From Siphonodentalium dalli (lineage: Eukaryota; Mollusca; Scaphopoda; Gadilida; Siphonodentaliidae): a stretch of DNA of 64,000 bases. The stretch is from contig CP136061.1 in assembly GCA_032622095.1 (NCBI GenBank), forward strand, positions 68,017,127 to 68,081,126, given 5' to 3'. Under the pieces are notes generated by a model. The model saw only the letters and a list, made by a program, of their open reading frames with translations. It ran no database searches and was not told the origin of the DNA. Below are positions 1-13,100 of the stretch, in pieces (position 1 is the stretch's first letter; each line of letters starts with the position of its first letter). Made by a program: the position numbers and the translations under genes.

Positions 1-1480
1 CAGAGAACACTGAACAACTAACTGAGCTCCCTCGTAAGCGCATGTAAAGGTGACCCGAAAGGAATGTCGAAAGCCCTTTCACCTCGTGCTGGAGCGACTG
101 CTCGATCTGATCCTGATCTCCATCCGTCGATGGGGTGTTAAGCTTCATTTCTAATTGCATGTGAGGTCTGGTCATTGGGGACCCCGGAGGAATGTCCAGA
201 GCCTGTACATCTCGGGGATGGAGCAGCGGCTCGACCGATCCCAATATCCAACCGACCGAACTGGCGATGGGAGGTTAGTAGGTACCAGTTCCCAAGCAAG
301 CTTCCTGCCATAATATGACGTCAGGGAATACGATCTTTTGTTTTCATTTAAAATCAAACCCGAAGTTACTGGCAGCTGTTGGCCAGAATGCGGCCAGTAA
401 CCTGTCTGCCAAGCCCCCGGAAGTGGTGGCTTATAATAAGGAGGAAACAAGCCTGTGAACAGTGATCCCATTCCAAGCCCAGCTAGGGCAGAAGGCATGG
501 AGGATAAACTTTCAGGTGCCAAATAATAGCGTAAATGTAATATTTTTTTATTTTTGTTTAGAGAAAATGTCTCCTAATTTGAATTGAGACAAAGTAAAAT
601 GGCCATTCGACTACTAATTTTAGCCCAAATGTCCACACACTATGATCATAAGGCACCGGAGAGCATGGTCAGGGACCACTGAGGGTGTATCCCCCAGCCG
701 CGCTGACCCCGAGATGACGACTTGTAGCGATGGACGGCGTGTGTCGAGTGTTAGTAGAGCTGAATCACAGCCGTCCTGGGCACGTCAACAGCCAACGGTC
801 GACCCGAGGAAGCAGATTGACGTCCTGTTCGATAGTCCAGGGAGCGCACCAATGTGACTAATGGGTTCAATGGGTATCCCCAACCCGCGCCCTGTTTGGT
901 GTGACTATCGCCCCGAGTGCTAATTACGCCAGTTAGAGGAACACGATATATCGGCAAGGATCCAGGGATGTTTTGATACCTGTTACAGGTTTGGGTGCCC
1001 AAACTATAGAGACCCAAATGTCCCCATATTCCATGTAGATAGTATTTATTCAAGTTGGATCTTCCATATTTTCAAGGAATTTTTCTATAATTCAACAAAA
1101 TGTACTAGTAATGCAAATCATCAGCCCGCAGATGATATATAGTCTATAATATGGAGCCTTTATTTGCACAATCAAGTATCCAGTACTGAATATTTTAACA
1201 TCCAAATTTATATGGGCACATCTCAAATACAGAACAGCTAGGTGTCCCCAAACAAAAATTCTCTGGATCCTTCCCTGCGAGTTTGTCCGTGTCCTAGTGG
1301 AAGCAACTCGTGTGAGCTACGGGTTCAATGGGTAGCCCCAACCCGCGTCCTGTGTGGTGTGACTATCGCTCCGAGTGCTAATTACGCCAATTAGAGGAAC
1401 CCTATATATCGACTTTCGTTCTCTATTCTTGGGACCTCGAAACGAGGGAAGCGACGTCAAGGGGAGCTACGGGGAAGGCG
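1..1480. repeat. Unrecognised GC-richer repeat remnant with a ~100 bp direct duplication
   Basis: More GC-rich than its surroundings. A ~100 bp segment at 853-954 recurs at 1310-1411 in the same orientation with few changes (both hold ggttcaatgggta and gtgctaattacgcc). The stretches 45-135 and 160-270 are also a diverged direct pair. Open frames on the minus strand at 172-522 and 751-1053 show no recognisable domain. The composition suggests a decayed retroelement, but no family can be named. Confidence 0.4.
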
Positions 1481-2660
1481 ATTCATGAACCTGTTCTTGC
1501 CTCGATTAGCAGTCCTGTGAAAGTAATTAATGTGATTACGAACAATCACAAATACACCTGTTGTGTTATGTTACCATGCCTGTGTCAACCAAGGCAGTAA
1601 CGGCTCCATTGTTAATCATCCAGGGTTAAAAAGGTTCAAATTGACATTCAGGATTTTACAATCCTATCAGCCTATGTCACAAGCGTTAAAACAGTGCTTT
1701 TGTCTTCAGTTGTACACCAGACGATGATTGTCAACGTCTAAATAAAGCCGTAAAACGAAAAAATGAACTCGAAAGTAAGTCACCTAATTTCGTGATACCT
1801 TTAACCACCGTCAACGCACGTGGTAACTTAAATAATACATCACCTGTATGCCACAGATTTGTTATAAAGAAAACGATCAGCGTCTTTAGTCATATCCAAT
1901 GGTGCCTCGAATGTTCTGCCGTTAATAGGCCAGATATTGTCGGCATAAACACGGATATTAATTCATTGACCGATTAAAATTATGGAAGACAAAGTCCGTT
2001 AAAACGAAACGAGTCACCATACGAAGGTCACAGAGTTCGTCTCTCATACACAGGAACTAGAAATTCCTATATTGTATGTAGTATGCAGAATAACAGTGCA
2101 CGTGAAGTGACACCCAATTGGAATCCTACGTATTCATTAAATACATGCAAACAGGCATAAATAATGTCCAATTATCTAAATTACGCTATATGAATGCTTT
2201 TCTCTAAAACGCCAACACGTAATGAACATATACAGTGGACAAGTGCACGATGCACAATAAATACACAAATAACATCTTCAATACCTGAGATGTCAAACAA
2301 TACCTAAATAATTGTTTTGGCATTATTTAAACTTCGCCAAACTTCGAAATCTAAAAACTTTGACGGGTGCTAGATTGAAAACAAATGTGCCAATTAATAG
2401 TGATCAATTAATTATTGACGCAACAGTCAGAAATATGTCAGACAAAGATACACGGAAAGACAAAATACGTCGCTAACATAAGAGATTAATTTATTATCCA
2501 AACATCAGGGGTATTAATTTCACACCACAGATGTGGCATATATCGTCATGTGACAAAACCAACTTATGTTAGCTGGACTAGACTGGGCACTAAAGCCATT
2601 GGACCCGCCTTAAAGCGTGATTGATTGCTGACCTGCCACGTGCTGGCTATATACTATACA
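1481..2660. other. Intergenic/intronic DNA, nothing recognised
   Basis: AT-rich sequence without a long open frame, RNA gene or clear repeat, except that 2110-2180 resembles 3060-3135 (shared atgtattc, aatacatg and ttatctaaatta), so it probably belongs to the same repeat as the arrays that follow. If the plexin gene continues leftward this is part of the intron after the transmembrane exon. Confidence 0.5.
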
Positions 2661-2754
2661 ACTCAAAATATCGGAACTCGCACATACATGTACCAGTTTA
2701 AACCGGCTGGTAGAGTCTTGTATCTTAAAGTGACCAGACAGTCTTCACATCGGC

Positions 2755-3060
2755 AGTTGACGCATTCCGGATAAACAGAATGATTGCATGAAATTTGCAA
2801 ATCCAACCTACCACAAATGTGGCAAAGACTAATATGGAATCCTATGCATTCCGGATATACAGAATGATTGCATGAAATTTGCAAATCCAACCTACCACAA
2901 ACGTGGCAAAGACTAATATGGAATCCTATGCATTCCGGATATACAGAATGATTGCATGAAATTTGCAAATCCAACAATTCCACACAATGGGGCAAAAACT
3001 ACAATGGAATCCTATGTATTCCGGATAGACATATTGCATGACATTTGCAAATAAAACAAA
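2755..3060. repeat. 84 bp minisatellite, about 3.5 copies
   Basis: The start gcattccgga recurs at 2762, 2846 and 2930, with a diverged copy at 3016, giving a period of 84 bp. Each unit also holds atgattgcatgaaatttgca. The minus strand reads open through the array as a 28-residue repeat because 84 is a multiple of three; there is no evidence that this is expressed. Confidence 0.9.
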
Positions 3061-3289
3061 TGGAATCTTATGTATTCCGTATACACATGTAATACATGTA
3101 AACAGACATAAAAAATGTTGACTTATCTAAATTAATGCGCAATGTCCCTGATGAGTAGTCGCGCTAAAATAGACATGAAACAATAGCTTAACCTTAAAGT
3201 GACTATCCAAATTCAAGCAGTGTAGGGCATCACGATTGAACAAACGCTACCGCTGGTCAACGGCTGATGGTTGGGTATACATATACACC

Positions 3290-3650
3290 ATTTTATATAC
3301 AAATTTCACAATCTTGTAGTATTTTAACCATTAAACTTACACAAACTTTATATAGTAATTTAAACACTGAACTTACACAAACTTGTAGTAATTTAAACAT
3401 TGAACTTAACAATCTTGTAGTAATTTAAACATTAAACTTACACAAACTTATAGTAATTTAAACACTGAACTTACACAATCTTGTAGTAATTTAAACATTA
3501 AACTTACACAAACTTATAGTAATTTAAACACTGAACTTACACAATCTTGTAGTAATTTAAACACTGAACTGACACAATCTTGTAGTAATTTAAACACTGA
3601 ACTTACACAATCTTGTAGTAATTTAAACACTGAACTTACACAATCGTGAT
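3290..3650. repeat. 33 bp minisatellite, about 10 copies
   Basis: Unit approximately acttacacaatcttgtag followed by taatttaaacactga. Copies alternate between cactga and cattga/cattaaa variants and between acaatcttg and acaaacttg. AT-rich, with no coding potential. Confidence 0.92.
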
Positions 3651-3774
3651 GTTTCTGCATCCAGTGGAAGATGTCAGTCAGGTGTAAGTCCTTGAATTGA
3701 TAGTACTGGAATAGATGGAAAATATGTTCTAATGATTAGTTATCCATGCATTAAGCACTGCAGAGCTCAACTCT

Positions 3775-4002
3775 TTAACACTTTCATAACAAGAGCTTAG
3801 CTGGTGCATCATTAAAGATCCTGTGCCAGTGCATTCTCTTATATAATTATGTGAGTCTCCCATAGGGAGCGCCTCGCATATATAAGGAATGCACTGGCTT
3901 ACACGGTCAGGTAAATATTATTAGGCCAATGTATTCTCTTATATATCTTGCATATATAAGAGAATGCATTGACAAAGAGTTTTCGCAAAATGGAAGGGTT
4001 AA
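3775..4002. mobile_element. TTAA-type MITE, family A (two-hairpin), copy 1
   Basis: Bounded by TTAA at both ends (3775-3778 and 3999-4002), with cactttcataa on the left and the tail of gaagggttaa on the right. The inside holds two inverted-repeat hairpins whose stems share cagtgcattctcttatata and its complement (3828-3896 and 3925-3975). Target TTAA and CCCTTT-like ends suggest a piggyBac-mobilised non-autonomous element. Confidence 0.75.
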
Positions 4003-4439
4003 AAGATACTCAATCCAATTCGATGGTCCCCATATCATCAGATTCCAACAACAACAAAATTTTTTGAAATGCCGCTTCAGTTATCAGAATCGAGTAATTG
4101 CCCAAAAATAATGGTAACCACAGTCGACTCTAGTATAATATTGCCCAATACCAGTTATTTAACAAATTTTTCCCGGTTTGTCAAATATATGATACAAAAA
4201 AGCCACTTGATTTTAGAGTTATCCATCTTCATCCGCAATTTGGTCTGAGACCGTCTTCTCGTTTTAATGGGCCACCTAAAATTATCGGTGGTGAAAAATA
4301 ATAGATTTCAAACATCGATATCTGATCACTCTGAGCTTTGATGGGTGGGTTCTTCGACTCGAATTAAATATTTTTTACCCCCGATGCCAAGGAAATAGTA
4401 ATTTCAAGCGTTAATTCAGATTATGCATCTTTAATAACT

Positions 4440-6795
4440 GAATATATAAGATGAAAGTGACAATGACACTGTAGTTCAACTTGGAAAGGGAATAATTTCA
4501 TGTGTTACAGCCAATGGAGCGATTAGGAATACAGAAAGTTGAAATGTCTAAGTAATACTAGATTATCAACATGAAGAGATATATATAAAGTGAAATCCAA
4601 GATGGTTGCTGGTGGCTATGTTTTCTAATGAAATTCAAAAACATTTGATAGCTTCCATATACTAGATCAATATCAAGATTAATATGAAGTTTGGTGATGA
4701 TCGGCTGAGGGAAGTGGACTGTTGGGTGTGCCAAAACATTTAGTCATGCAAAGAGTAAAATCCAAGATGGCTGCAAGTGGACATGTTTTACGACCGAATG
4801 ACCCCAAAATGACTCGTTCCCATCTACATATCAATGTTAACAGCCATGATAAATTTCATAGTGATCGGCCAAAGCTACGACTTGTAGCCAGTGCCAAAGG
4901 ATTTAGTCATGCAATGAGTAAAATCCAAGATGGCTGTCAGCGGCCATGTATTATGGCCGAATGATGCCAAAATGACTCGTTCCCATCTACATGTCAATAT
5001 TAACATCCATACAAATTTCATGATGATCAGGCGAAGAGTTCGGGCCTGTGGTCCGTGCTAATTGAATTTTGAAATCCAAGATGACCCCTAGCGGCCATGT
5101 TTTTTTGCCGAATGACCCCATCTACATGTCAATGTCAACAGCCATGAGAAATTTCATAATGATCCGACCAAAGATAAAACCTGTAGCTCATGCCAAAGGA
5201 TTTAGTCATGCAAAGAGTAAAATCCAAGATGGCTGCTGGTGGCCACGTTTTATGGCCGATTGACCCCAAAATGACTCGTTCTCATCTACATGTCAATATT
5301 AACATCCATGACAAAATTCACGATGATCAGACCAAAGGTACGACCTGTAGCCCAGAGAAAAGGATTTAGTCATGCAAAGAGTAAAATCCAAGATGGCCAC
5401 TGGTGGCCATGTTTTTTTTTGCCAAATGACCCCAAAATTTGACTTGTTCCCATCTACATGTCAATGTTAACAGCCATGACAAATTTCATGATGATCTGAC
5501 CAAAGGTACGACCTGTACCCCAGACAAAAGGATTTAGTCATGCAAAGAGTAAAATCCAAGATGGCTGCTGGTGGCCATGTTTTATGGCCGAAATACCCCA
5601 AATTGACTCGTTCCCCATCTACATGTCAAGATTAACATCCATGACAAATTTCACGATGATCAGACCAAAGGTACGACCTGTAGCCCAGAGAAAAGGATTT
5701 AGTCATGCAAAGAGTAAAATCCAAGATGGCCACTGGTGGCCATGTTTTTTTTTGCCAAATGACCCCAAAATTTGACTCGTTCCCATCTACATGTCAATGT
5801 TAACAGCCATGACAAATTTCATGATGATCTGACCAAAGGTACGACCTGTACCCCAGACAAAATGATTTAGTCATGCAAAGAGTAAAATCCAAGATGGCTG
5901 CTGGTGGCCATGTTTTATGGCCGAAATACCCCAAATTGACTCGTTCCCCATCTACATGTCAAGATTAACATCCATGACAAATTTCATTATGATCCTACCA
6001 AAGGTACGACCTTTAGCCTGTGCCAAAGGATTTAGTCATGCAAAGAATAAAATCCAAGATGGCTGCTGGCGGCCATATTTTTTTGCCGATTGACCACAAA
6101 ATGACTCGTTCCAATCTACATGTCATAATTAACATAAATGACAAATGTCATGATGATCAGACAAACAGTAAGGCCTGTATGTAGCCCATACTAATGGATT
6201 GAATTTTGAAATCCAAATGGCTGCTGGTGGCCATGTTTTTTTGCCAAATTACCCCAAAATGACTCGTTCCCGTCAACATGTCAATGTCAATGCCCATGAC
6301 AAATTTCATAATGATCCGACTCAAGGTGCGACCTGCAGCCCATGCCAAAGGATTTAGTAATGCAAAGAGTAAAATCCAAGATGGCTGCCGACGGCCATAT
6401 TTTATGGCCGAATGACCCCAAAAATGGCCAAAATGACTCGCTCCCATCTGCATGTCAATATTAACATCCATGACAAATTTCATGATGATCAGACAAACAG
6501 TATGGCCTGTAGCTTGTGCTAATGGATTGCATTTTGAAATCCAAAATGGCTGTCGGCAGCCATGTTTTTTTCCCGAATGACCCCAAAATGACTCGTTCCC
6601 ATCTACATATCAATGTCAAAAGCTATGACAAATTTTATAATGATCCGACCAAAGGTACGACCTGTAGCCCGTGCTAAAGGAAATTGTTGACGAATCACGC
6701 ACTCACACACACGGACGACGGATACCAAGCCATGGCAATAGCTCAAACTTTACAAAGTAAAGTTGAGCTAATAATCCAATGACACAGGATCTTTA
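4440..6795. mobile_element. AAGATGGC repeat element with ~165 bp tandem units
   Basis: Begins with caatgacactgtagttcaac at about 4458 and ends near 6790 with agtaaagttgagctaataat; the ends share agctcaactt in opposite orientation. Between them ggatttagtcatgcaaagag followed by taaaatccaagatggc recurs roughly every 160-170 bp (near 4738, 4898, 5202, 5362, 5530, 5698, 5867, 6030, 6350). The block 5300-5560 is repeated at 5640-5900, showing a higher-order duplication. Diverged relatives sit at 38310-39780, 51833-52880 and 60180-60790. Short open frames inside are by-products. Confidence 0.85.
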
Positions 6796-6946
6796 ACACT
6801 GCGCCAGCACATCTCCCATCATGAAAGGGCTAATGATGTCTCCCTGATAATAGTTCATTGCTCCCTAATAATCTAATAAGGAGAAGTGACTTCTCCCAAT
6901 TTGAATTCTCAAGGCTGGTCCATGCATCTAGGATAAAATTACTCAC
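6796..6946. other. Short intron flank with MITE A fragment
   Basis: 6785-6830 resembles a family A end (ggatctttaacactg, then cccatcatgaaagg). The rest carries two small inverted motifs around gagaagtgacttctccc. No gene. Confidence 0.5.
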
Positions 6947-7178
6947 CTTCTCTGCATGTTGCTTGGACTTCCATTTCTAAATCATCCATCTCTCCCTTCA
7001 ACTCATCCATGTCTTTCTGGGTCCTTCTGATATTCCTCCTCCAAACAACCAAAATAATAATGATGGTGACAAGCAGGATTGGAATAATGGTTGCTAAGGC
7101 AACGATCAATATAATATTGTTTGGGTTTAAAATATATACAATGTTGCCAACATTTTGATGAATGTTGCCTGCAGTGAC
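6947..7178 (-). CDS. PLXN: Plexin exon 12: membrane-proximal strand, transmembrane helix, juxtamembrane coil
   Basis: 77 codons plus one base; acceptor ctttttcag, donor GTGAGTAA. The order is V-T-A-G-N extracellular strand, a 24-residue hydrophobic helix (I-I-L-I-V-A to I-L-V-V), a stop-transfer W-R-R-N-I-R-R, and a heptad-like segment K-D-M-D-E-L-K-G-E-M-D-D-L-E that ends A-T-C-R-E-G. Vertebrate plexins have the same arrangement, R-x-L-x-x-L-Q-x-Q-M-D-x-L-E-x-x-V-x-x-x-C-K-E-A. The next exon should begin by completing a Gly/Ala codon followed by F-A-E-L-Q; it is not in 1-6946. Confidence 0.94.
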
Positions 7179-10100
7179 CTGAAAAAGATAGATAGTAAAA
7201 TAATCAAGTAAAATAATCAAAGAATACATCAAATAATCACATAATCTATAATCTATAATCTATAATCTCAAATTAACATTGTTTTTAGTTACTTTATCCC
7301 TTCTGATTAGTTTCTATATCACCTAATTTCCAGAATCTAAAATGCCTAATCGAGATGACTAATGGGTGAACATCACCAACTTCAATTGGGTAACTAACTC
7401 TAGTTTCCAACTGTGAAATCTCCATCTAAGTTACAAATTGCAACACAAATATATAACTCCAATAAAGGCCAAACAAATAAAAATATGTTCTGAGGCACAT
7501 CTCTCACCACCTGCAAAGGGACTCATCAAATATTTGAATTAAAAAAATTCCCTAGAGATCAAAATTCAATCTTTTATTAATTATTTATCCACAATTAGAA
7601 ATATAGATATATTGTTTGGAAAATTATAGGAATTTTGTTATTAAAAATTGTCTATATACTGAAGAATTTCTGAAAGTTTTGCAACAAAACAAAAAAAAAC
7701 AAACAGTGTAAACTTTGTACATAAAAAGCTAGCTACATACACTGACTGAAAACTTTGACTCATCAGTATCTGTTAACTCGTCCCTTGCAGGTAATATGCA
7801 GACAATATCATTCTCTGTCAATGATGTCAGCATACACACTTTTGATTCAGCGATCAGGATATTTATGTCAGTCTGATTCAGAGCCAATGCCAAATTCTTT
7901 CCCTATAAGTATGAATCTCCAAATTATGTATACATAATGTGGGAAGAAGGAAATCATAATTTATACAATAAAGTTAATTTGCGTATAACATGTATTTTGT
8001 AAATTTAAATTTTACACCTTATATGTGTATATAAATTATACTGTGAGTGAAACTGTTCAAACAGCATTTCACATAATTAACACTTCCATGATTGGAGTTT
8101 CCTTAAATTTTGCGAAAACCCTGTGCCAATACAATCTCTTATATATGAGAGGGAGCCTCGCATATATAAGAGAATATATTGGCCTAACAATATTTACCTT
8201 GACCTTGTAAGTCAGTGCATTCTCTTATATATGCGAGGCTCCCTATGGGAGACTCGCATATATAAGAGAATGCATTGGAACATGATCTTTTATACTGCAC
8301 CAGTGCAGTTCCAGTTATGAAAGGGTTAACCCTTTCTATAATATATAGATTTTCCCACCAAGTTAAACAAGTGTATATCAGAATTGTCTATTTGTTTTGG
8401 AGAGATGTACAAGTATTATAAGCAGATCACAGATAACAAAAGTGCAGAAGGAGTCCCAATTTATTGTGGGAAATGTTCAGATAATAATTTAAACAAATAA
8501 CCTATATTATTATCTAAACATTTCCCATGGGATAACTACTCATCAATGAGCGTTTAGTGTAGAAAGGGTTACATTAGGGGCCTGCGAAGCTTCCGAGTAT
8601 TCAAATCGATTCTAAATTGCAGCGAAGCTTCGATTCGATTCGATTTGATATCGTATTCAAAATTTTGAATACTGAGGTTTGGTTTTCAAATGAAATATGT
8701 GTGACAGATTGTTTCGCGCTAACCAACGTAGATGGCTACTAATACCGGCACTTCCGGATCTCATACAAATTTGAAGTCTAAAACGTACATGGTGAATGTT
8801 GTATCAGGGGCATCTCTTGTCCTCAACTTAACACCACCATAAACAGACAGAATATTAAAATGTAGACATATTTTGTTCTTATAATGACTTATACCAATCA
8901 TAAATATCGCGTAGATAGCATGCTATCGTCAAGAGCTGCACAATATATCTTACATAATTTGATGTTTTGTTATAATATAACACAGCGTAGATCTTGAAGA
9001 TAACATTCTATTTACGCGATATTTATGAGTGATATAGGGCACTATAGGCATAAAATCTTTCTATATTTTAACACTCTTTTTAAATGTTTTCAAAGAATGT
9101 GCATATTTTACAGCATTACCAACTGTGAATGCTACCCATTCCTTTAAAATAAAAACGTTTATTTATATTATCTATTATAGTTGAAGAGATAATTAGTAGA
9201 AACCCATGCGGCAACTATACTCAGGTATTGAATACCAAATCGCATATTATTCCAACTTAAGTATTTGTAACCCAAGTATTTGCCTCAAATCTTGTAAAAT
9301 CATGTGTGTCTTCATGTCTTTCTGCACTGTGACAAACCCCACTGGTGATTGTCATATTGACTGATTAATATCGAAGATTCAGAAATAAAATCAGTTAGAC
9401 ACATGTCAAGTTCCTCAGAATTGAACTTTATACACGAACAATAATGACACAAGTAAATATGGTTTTGTATTTAAAAGTTCCTCGTTTCTTTTGCGGGAAA
9501 CTTCAACGTAATTTTTGATGATTTCAACATTTGATTTCGGGGATTTGAGATTTGATAATCGATTCAATAATTTTTGAATATTCAATTCGAGAATCAATCG
9601 AACCAAAATCTAAGGTTTGCAGGCCCCTAGGTTACATTTGTATGCCCATAGAAGAAATTTACCAAAATAGTTCTTCGGTTACATTCATTTAAATTGGAAG
9701 TTGTTAAGATATCAATCAATTTGAAGAAAATTACCAACATTACAAGATTACAATGAAACACATGGTTAGACCTAACACATTCTTAACGCTAAATCATCAC
9801 CAGCAATTTCTATTAATTTAAAGTGCAAGGATACTGAATAATGCAAAAATATGATGTCATGACACAGTGCTGCGAGTAGGATAACAACTTGAGAGTAGGA
9901 TAACACTTTCGGTCTTCTGGGAGTGGGAATACAATTTATATTTTGATGTAAAATGTTGATTCAAAAATAATAAATATTAAAATTAAACAGCCGAGTAGTA
10001 GAATTCGTAGAATAAAATTTAAAAATAATTATGGCATAAATAAAATACACCAATAGTATCCAAGAGTACAAACTCGTGGTTAAAATGTTGTTCTCTTGGC

Positions 10101-13100
10101 TACTATGTGTGTATTCTATATATCATTATAACACTGATGAACTGAGATGATAACCAGGTTCAGCCGCATGTACATGTAACTTGTAACGCATATTATCATT
10201 GCTAAAGAATGTCATCTGACTCACTTGACCATTTCACCAACGCGTACACAGTCAAAGAAGTTTAGCATACTAAACTTGTATTCTAATGCACTTAAGCCAA
10301 TATACCCCCGAAACATCACATATGTGCGGGGGGTTATATATTCATCGATAACCTGTCGCAATGTATAGTCCGGTTCACCGCTTCAATGTTAGATATTCCT
10401 GTGCGCCAATATTGCCGTCAGCTGAATTCCTAATCTCGTCCATGCCCAATCCAGATCTGCTCACTGTTTCGTTTCTCTCCATGACACCATCCTTACGCAG
10501 TACATGTCGACGATGTTATGGAGTATATGTGTAGAGTAGGCGCCCGTTGTACTAGCTGACTTCCGTTACTAGCTTGTTGCTATATAAACATACCAGTGGT
10601 GTCGCTTTTGTCGAAATTTGACAGTCAGTGCATTCGCCCTGTATACATGTACATTCAGAAATAACAAAACACCACACCGTTATACCCATCAATATCATTT
10701 TCTCGATATCATTTGACCAAATTTCTTGACATGAAACCGTGAAAGACACGGCGTGAAATACATCTCATTGAGTAAACAATTTTTCATTATTTCAATTCAA
10801 TTTCAAGTTCGCAGGTAAAATCAAAACCGCAATTTGTAAGTGGTAAACATCTGAAAAAGACATCAGGTACATGTAGAAACTAATTGTTGTGCATATTTAT
10901 TTCTATCCGAGGTGGCAATTTTTCATCTTTATCAGCATTTTTAACGATAAGAGCGATGCTAATTGAGGAACTATATTTTATCCAGCGCATTAAAATTAAA
11001 ACAAAAAGTCATGAATTGGCAGAGTGTTTTCTATGTCTGCACATTTCATCGATTATTACAAGGCATGTGCGTGTCGAAATAACATTTTAAGTTCTTCGAA
11101 GAGAATTAGAATGGGGATAACAGTGTGGTGTTTTGTGATTTCGGAAAGGTACAGGGCGAACATACTGTGGCAAATTTAGTTAATGGGCGGCGGTGGAGTC
11201 GGACCCACCACACAGTTATCCCCTAAGCAAAGAGGATTAATCCAAACTTCTGATAACCAGATGAGCGATTAACACTGTGTAGGTGACAGGAGAATCTGAT
11301 TTACCTGTCTTCTTGAAGACAATTAAGCATATCGGTGGTCGGACGCATTATGGCCGCTTGTTGTCACCACCAACACTTGTTTACATTACATGTTTTGTTA
11401 GACTATAAACATGTAGGTTTGGCACGGTGAAATCATGTGAAATTTACCGCCTAGTGCATCTCAATTAGCAATACTGTAGTAACACATGTTAAAAGTAACA
11501 CATACGTGTGGCTGAATCTGGCCAATATTGATCTGCCGAGTGGTTCCATGCTCAATTGAACACTGTTTTAACACTTTCATGATGGGAGCTGCCCTGGTAC
11601 AGAATTAAAGACCCTTGTTTTTGTTTTTATGGGGTTTGGGATTTAACCCGGGAAGATTTGGAAGGGGCGGAACCCCTTCCAAACAACCCACTTTTGATGT
11701 TTATTAAAATACATGTTATGGAAAAATACATAAGTGATGAAGTTATCGAAGCATGGGTGAGCATGATCTTATTTTGATTTTTTTGATTTTTTTTCTTCTC
11801 TCGGCTGATGTTGTTGCTGGTGTTGTTGTTGTTGTTGTCAGCTCCTTTCTTCTCGCTGTTGACGTTCTACCCGACACTCTGCCATGAGTTTTTCTGCATC
11901 TGTCTGAGCAGCCAGCGCGCTTTTGATGATGTCATCGAGGGAACGAGTGGAGCCGCTGCTGGTGTTGTTGTCGGTGCTGGTGGTGGAGATGGAGGACACT
12001 GGGATGTGTTGGTACTCCTGTGTCCAGGGTGTTGATGTGTACAAAAGGACCATGTCGGTGTAACCCGGTATGTCAAAAACAAGTCAACCTGGCTGCCTGA
12101 CCTGTGTAAATTCCAGGCCAAGGAGTGATCCAGGTTGATTGAGCTCAGCACGAGCCTGACTTCAGCGGGGATTATAGACGAATCCATTGTCCGCTGAAGT
12201 CAGTAATCCGATCGCCAGGTGGGTGATGTCCAGGAGCGCTCAAGCCAGGACGTCTTATCCAACCGGTGGTCGGAACTCAAATGATGAATGAATTAAAGAC
12301 CCTGTGCCAGTGCATTCTCTTATGTATCCAAGCCTCCCATAGGGAGCCTTGAATATATAAGAGAATGCACTGGCTTACAAAGATAACCTCAAGGTAAATA
12401 TTGCTAGGCGATGTATTCTCTTATATATGCGAGGCTCCCAATGAGAGGCTCGCATTTATAAGAGAATGCATCGGCACAGGGTTTTCGCAAAATTTCAGGA
12501 AGGTCAAGTCATAGAAGGGTTAACCCTTCCTTGTCTGAATGGATTCTCCCACTCAGCTATAAAAGTATATAATGGAATGGTCTATTATTCATCTGGAGGG
12601 TTTTTAGAAAAAATTATGCAGACAATATAAGCAGAAGGAGTTTGATATATATTGGAGGGAAATGTTCAGATAGTAAGTTCAACAAATGACCTATGTTGTT
12701 TGTTGAACTTATTATCTGAACATTTCCTATGGGAACTACTCATCAATGAGTATTTAGTAAAGAAAGTGTTATTTGGATGTAGTACTCAATTCAAAACAGC
12801 CACAATCCGGAAATAGTGGTTACAGTTATTATACAGTGGTTATAGTGCGATTGGCGGACAAGTTCTAAACAACTTGCACCTCTGCTCACTAAGTTAACAC
12901 ACATCATTCATGATTACACACATATTAATCGATCCATTTATATAGTGCATTATACAGTTTCAATGTACTTTACATCAATTATTACACTGGTTATATGGCA
13001 CGTGACACCATTGTCACTACCATCCTCCAACGGGAAAGCAACCCCAGGCTCTCCCCAGCTGCATCAAATGTGTGCTCATAGCAAAGTTAGCATTCTGACA

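Noticed and set aside
172-522. 116-codon minus-strand frame as a gene
   Set aside because: No recognisable domain, and it lies in a segment with internal direct repeats that looks like a decayed element.
2663-2995. Cys-rich 110-codon frame with three 28-residue repeats
   Set aside because: Fully explained by the 84 bp tandem repeat; the cysteine pattern simply recurs with the DNA unit and has no signal peptide.
3290-3650. Possible CRISPR-like array
   Set aside because: 33 bp units are contiguous with no unique spacers, and this is animal nuclear DNA. It is a minisatellite.
8620-8650. ttcgattcga repeats as a tRNA or rRNA remnant
   Set aside because: No cloverleaf or B-box context; they are sub-terminal repeats shared by all four hAT copies.
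10552-10749. Cys-rich minus-strand frame as an extra plexin PSI exon
   Set aside because: Cysteine spacing does not fit PSI, and the neighbouring exons 10 and 11 already join in phase without it.
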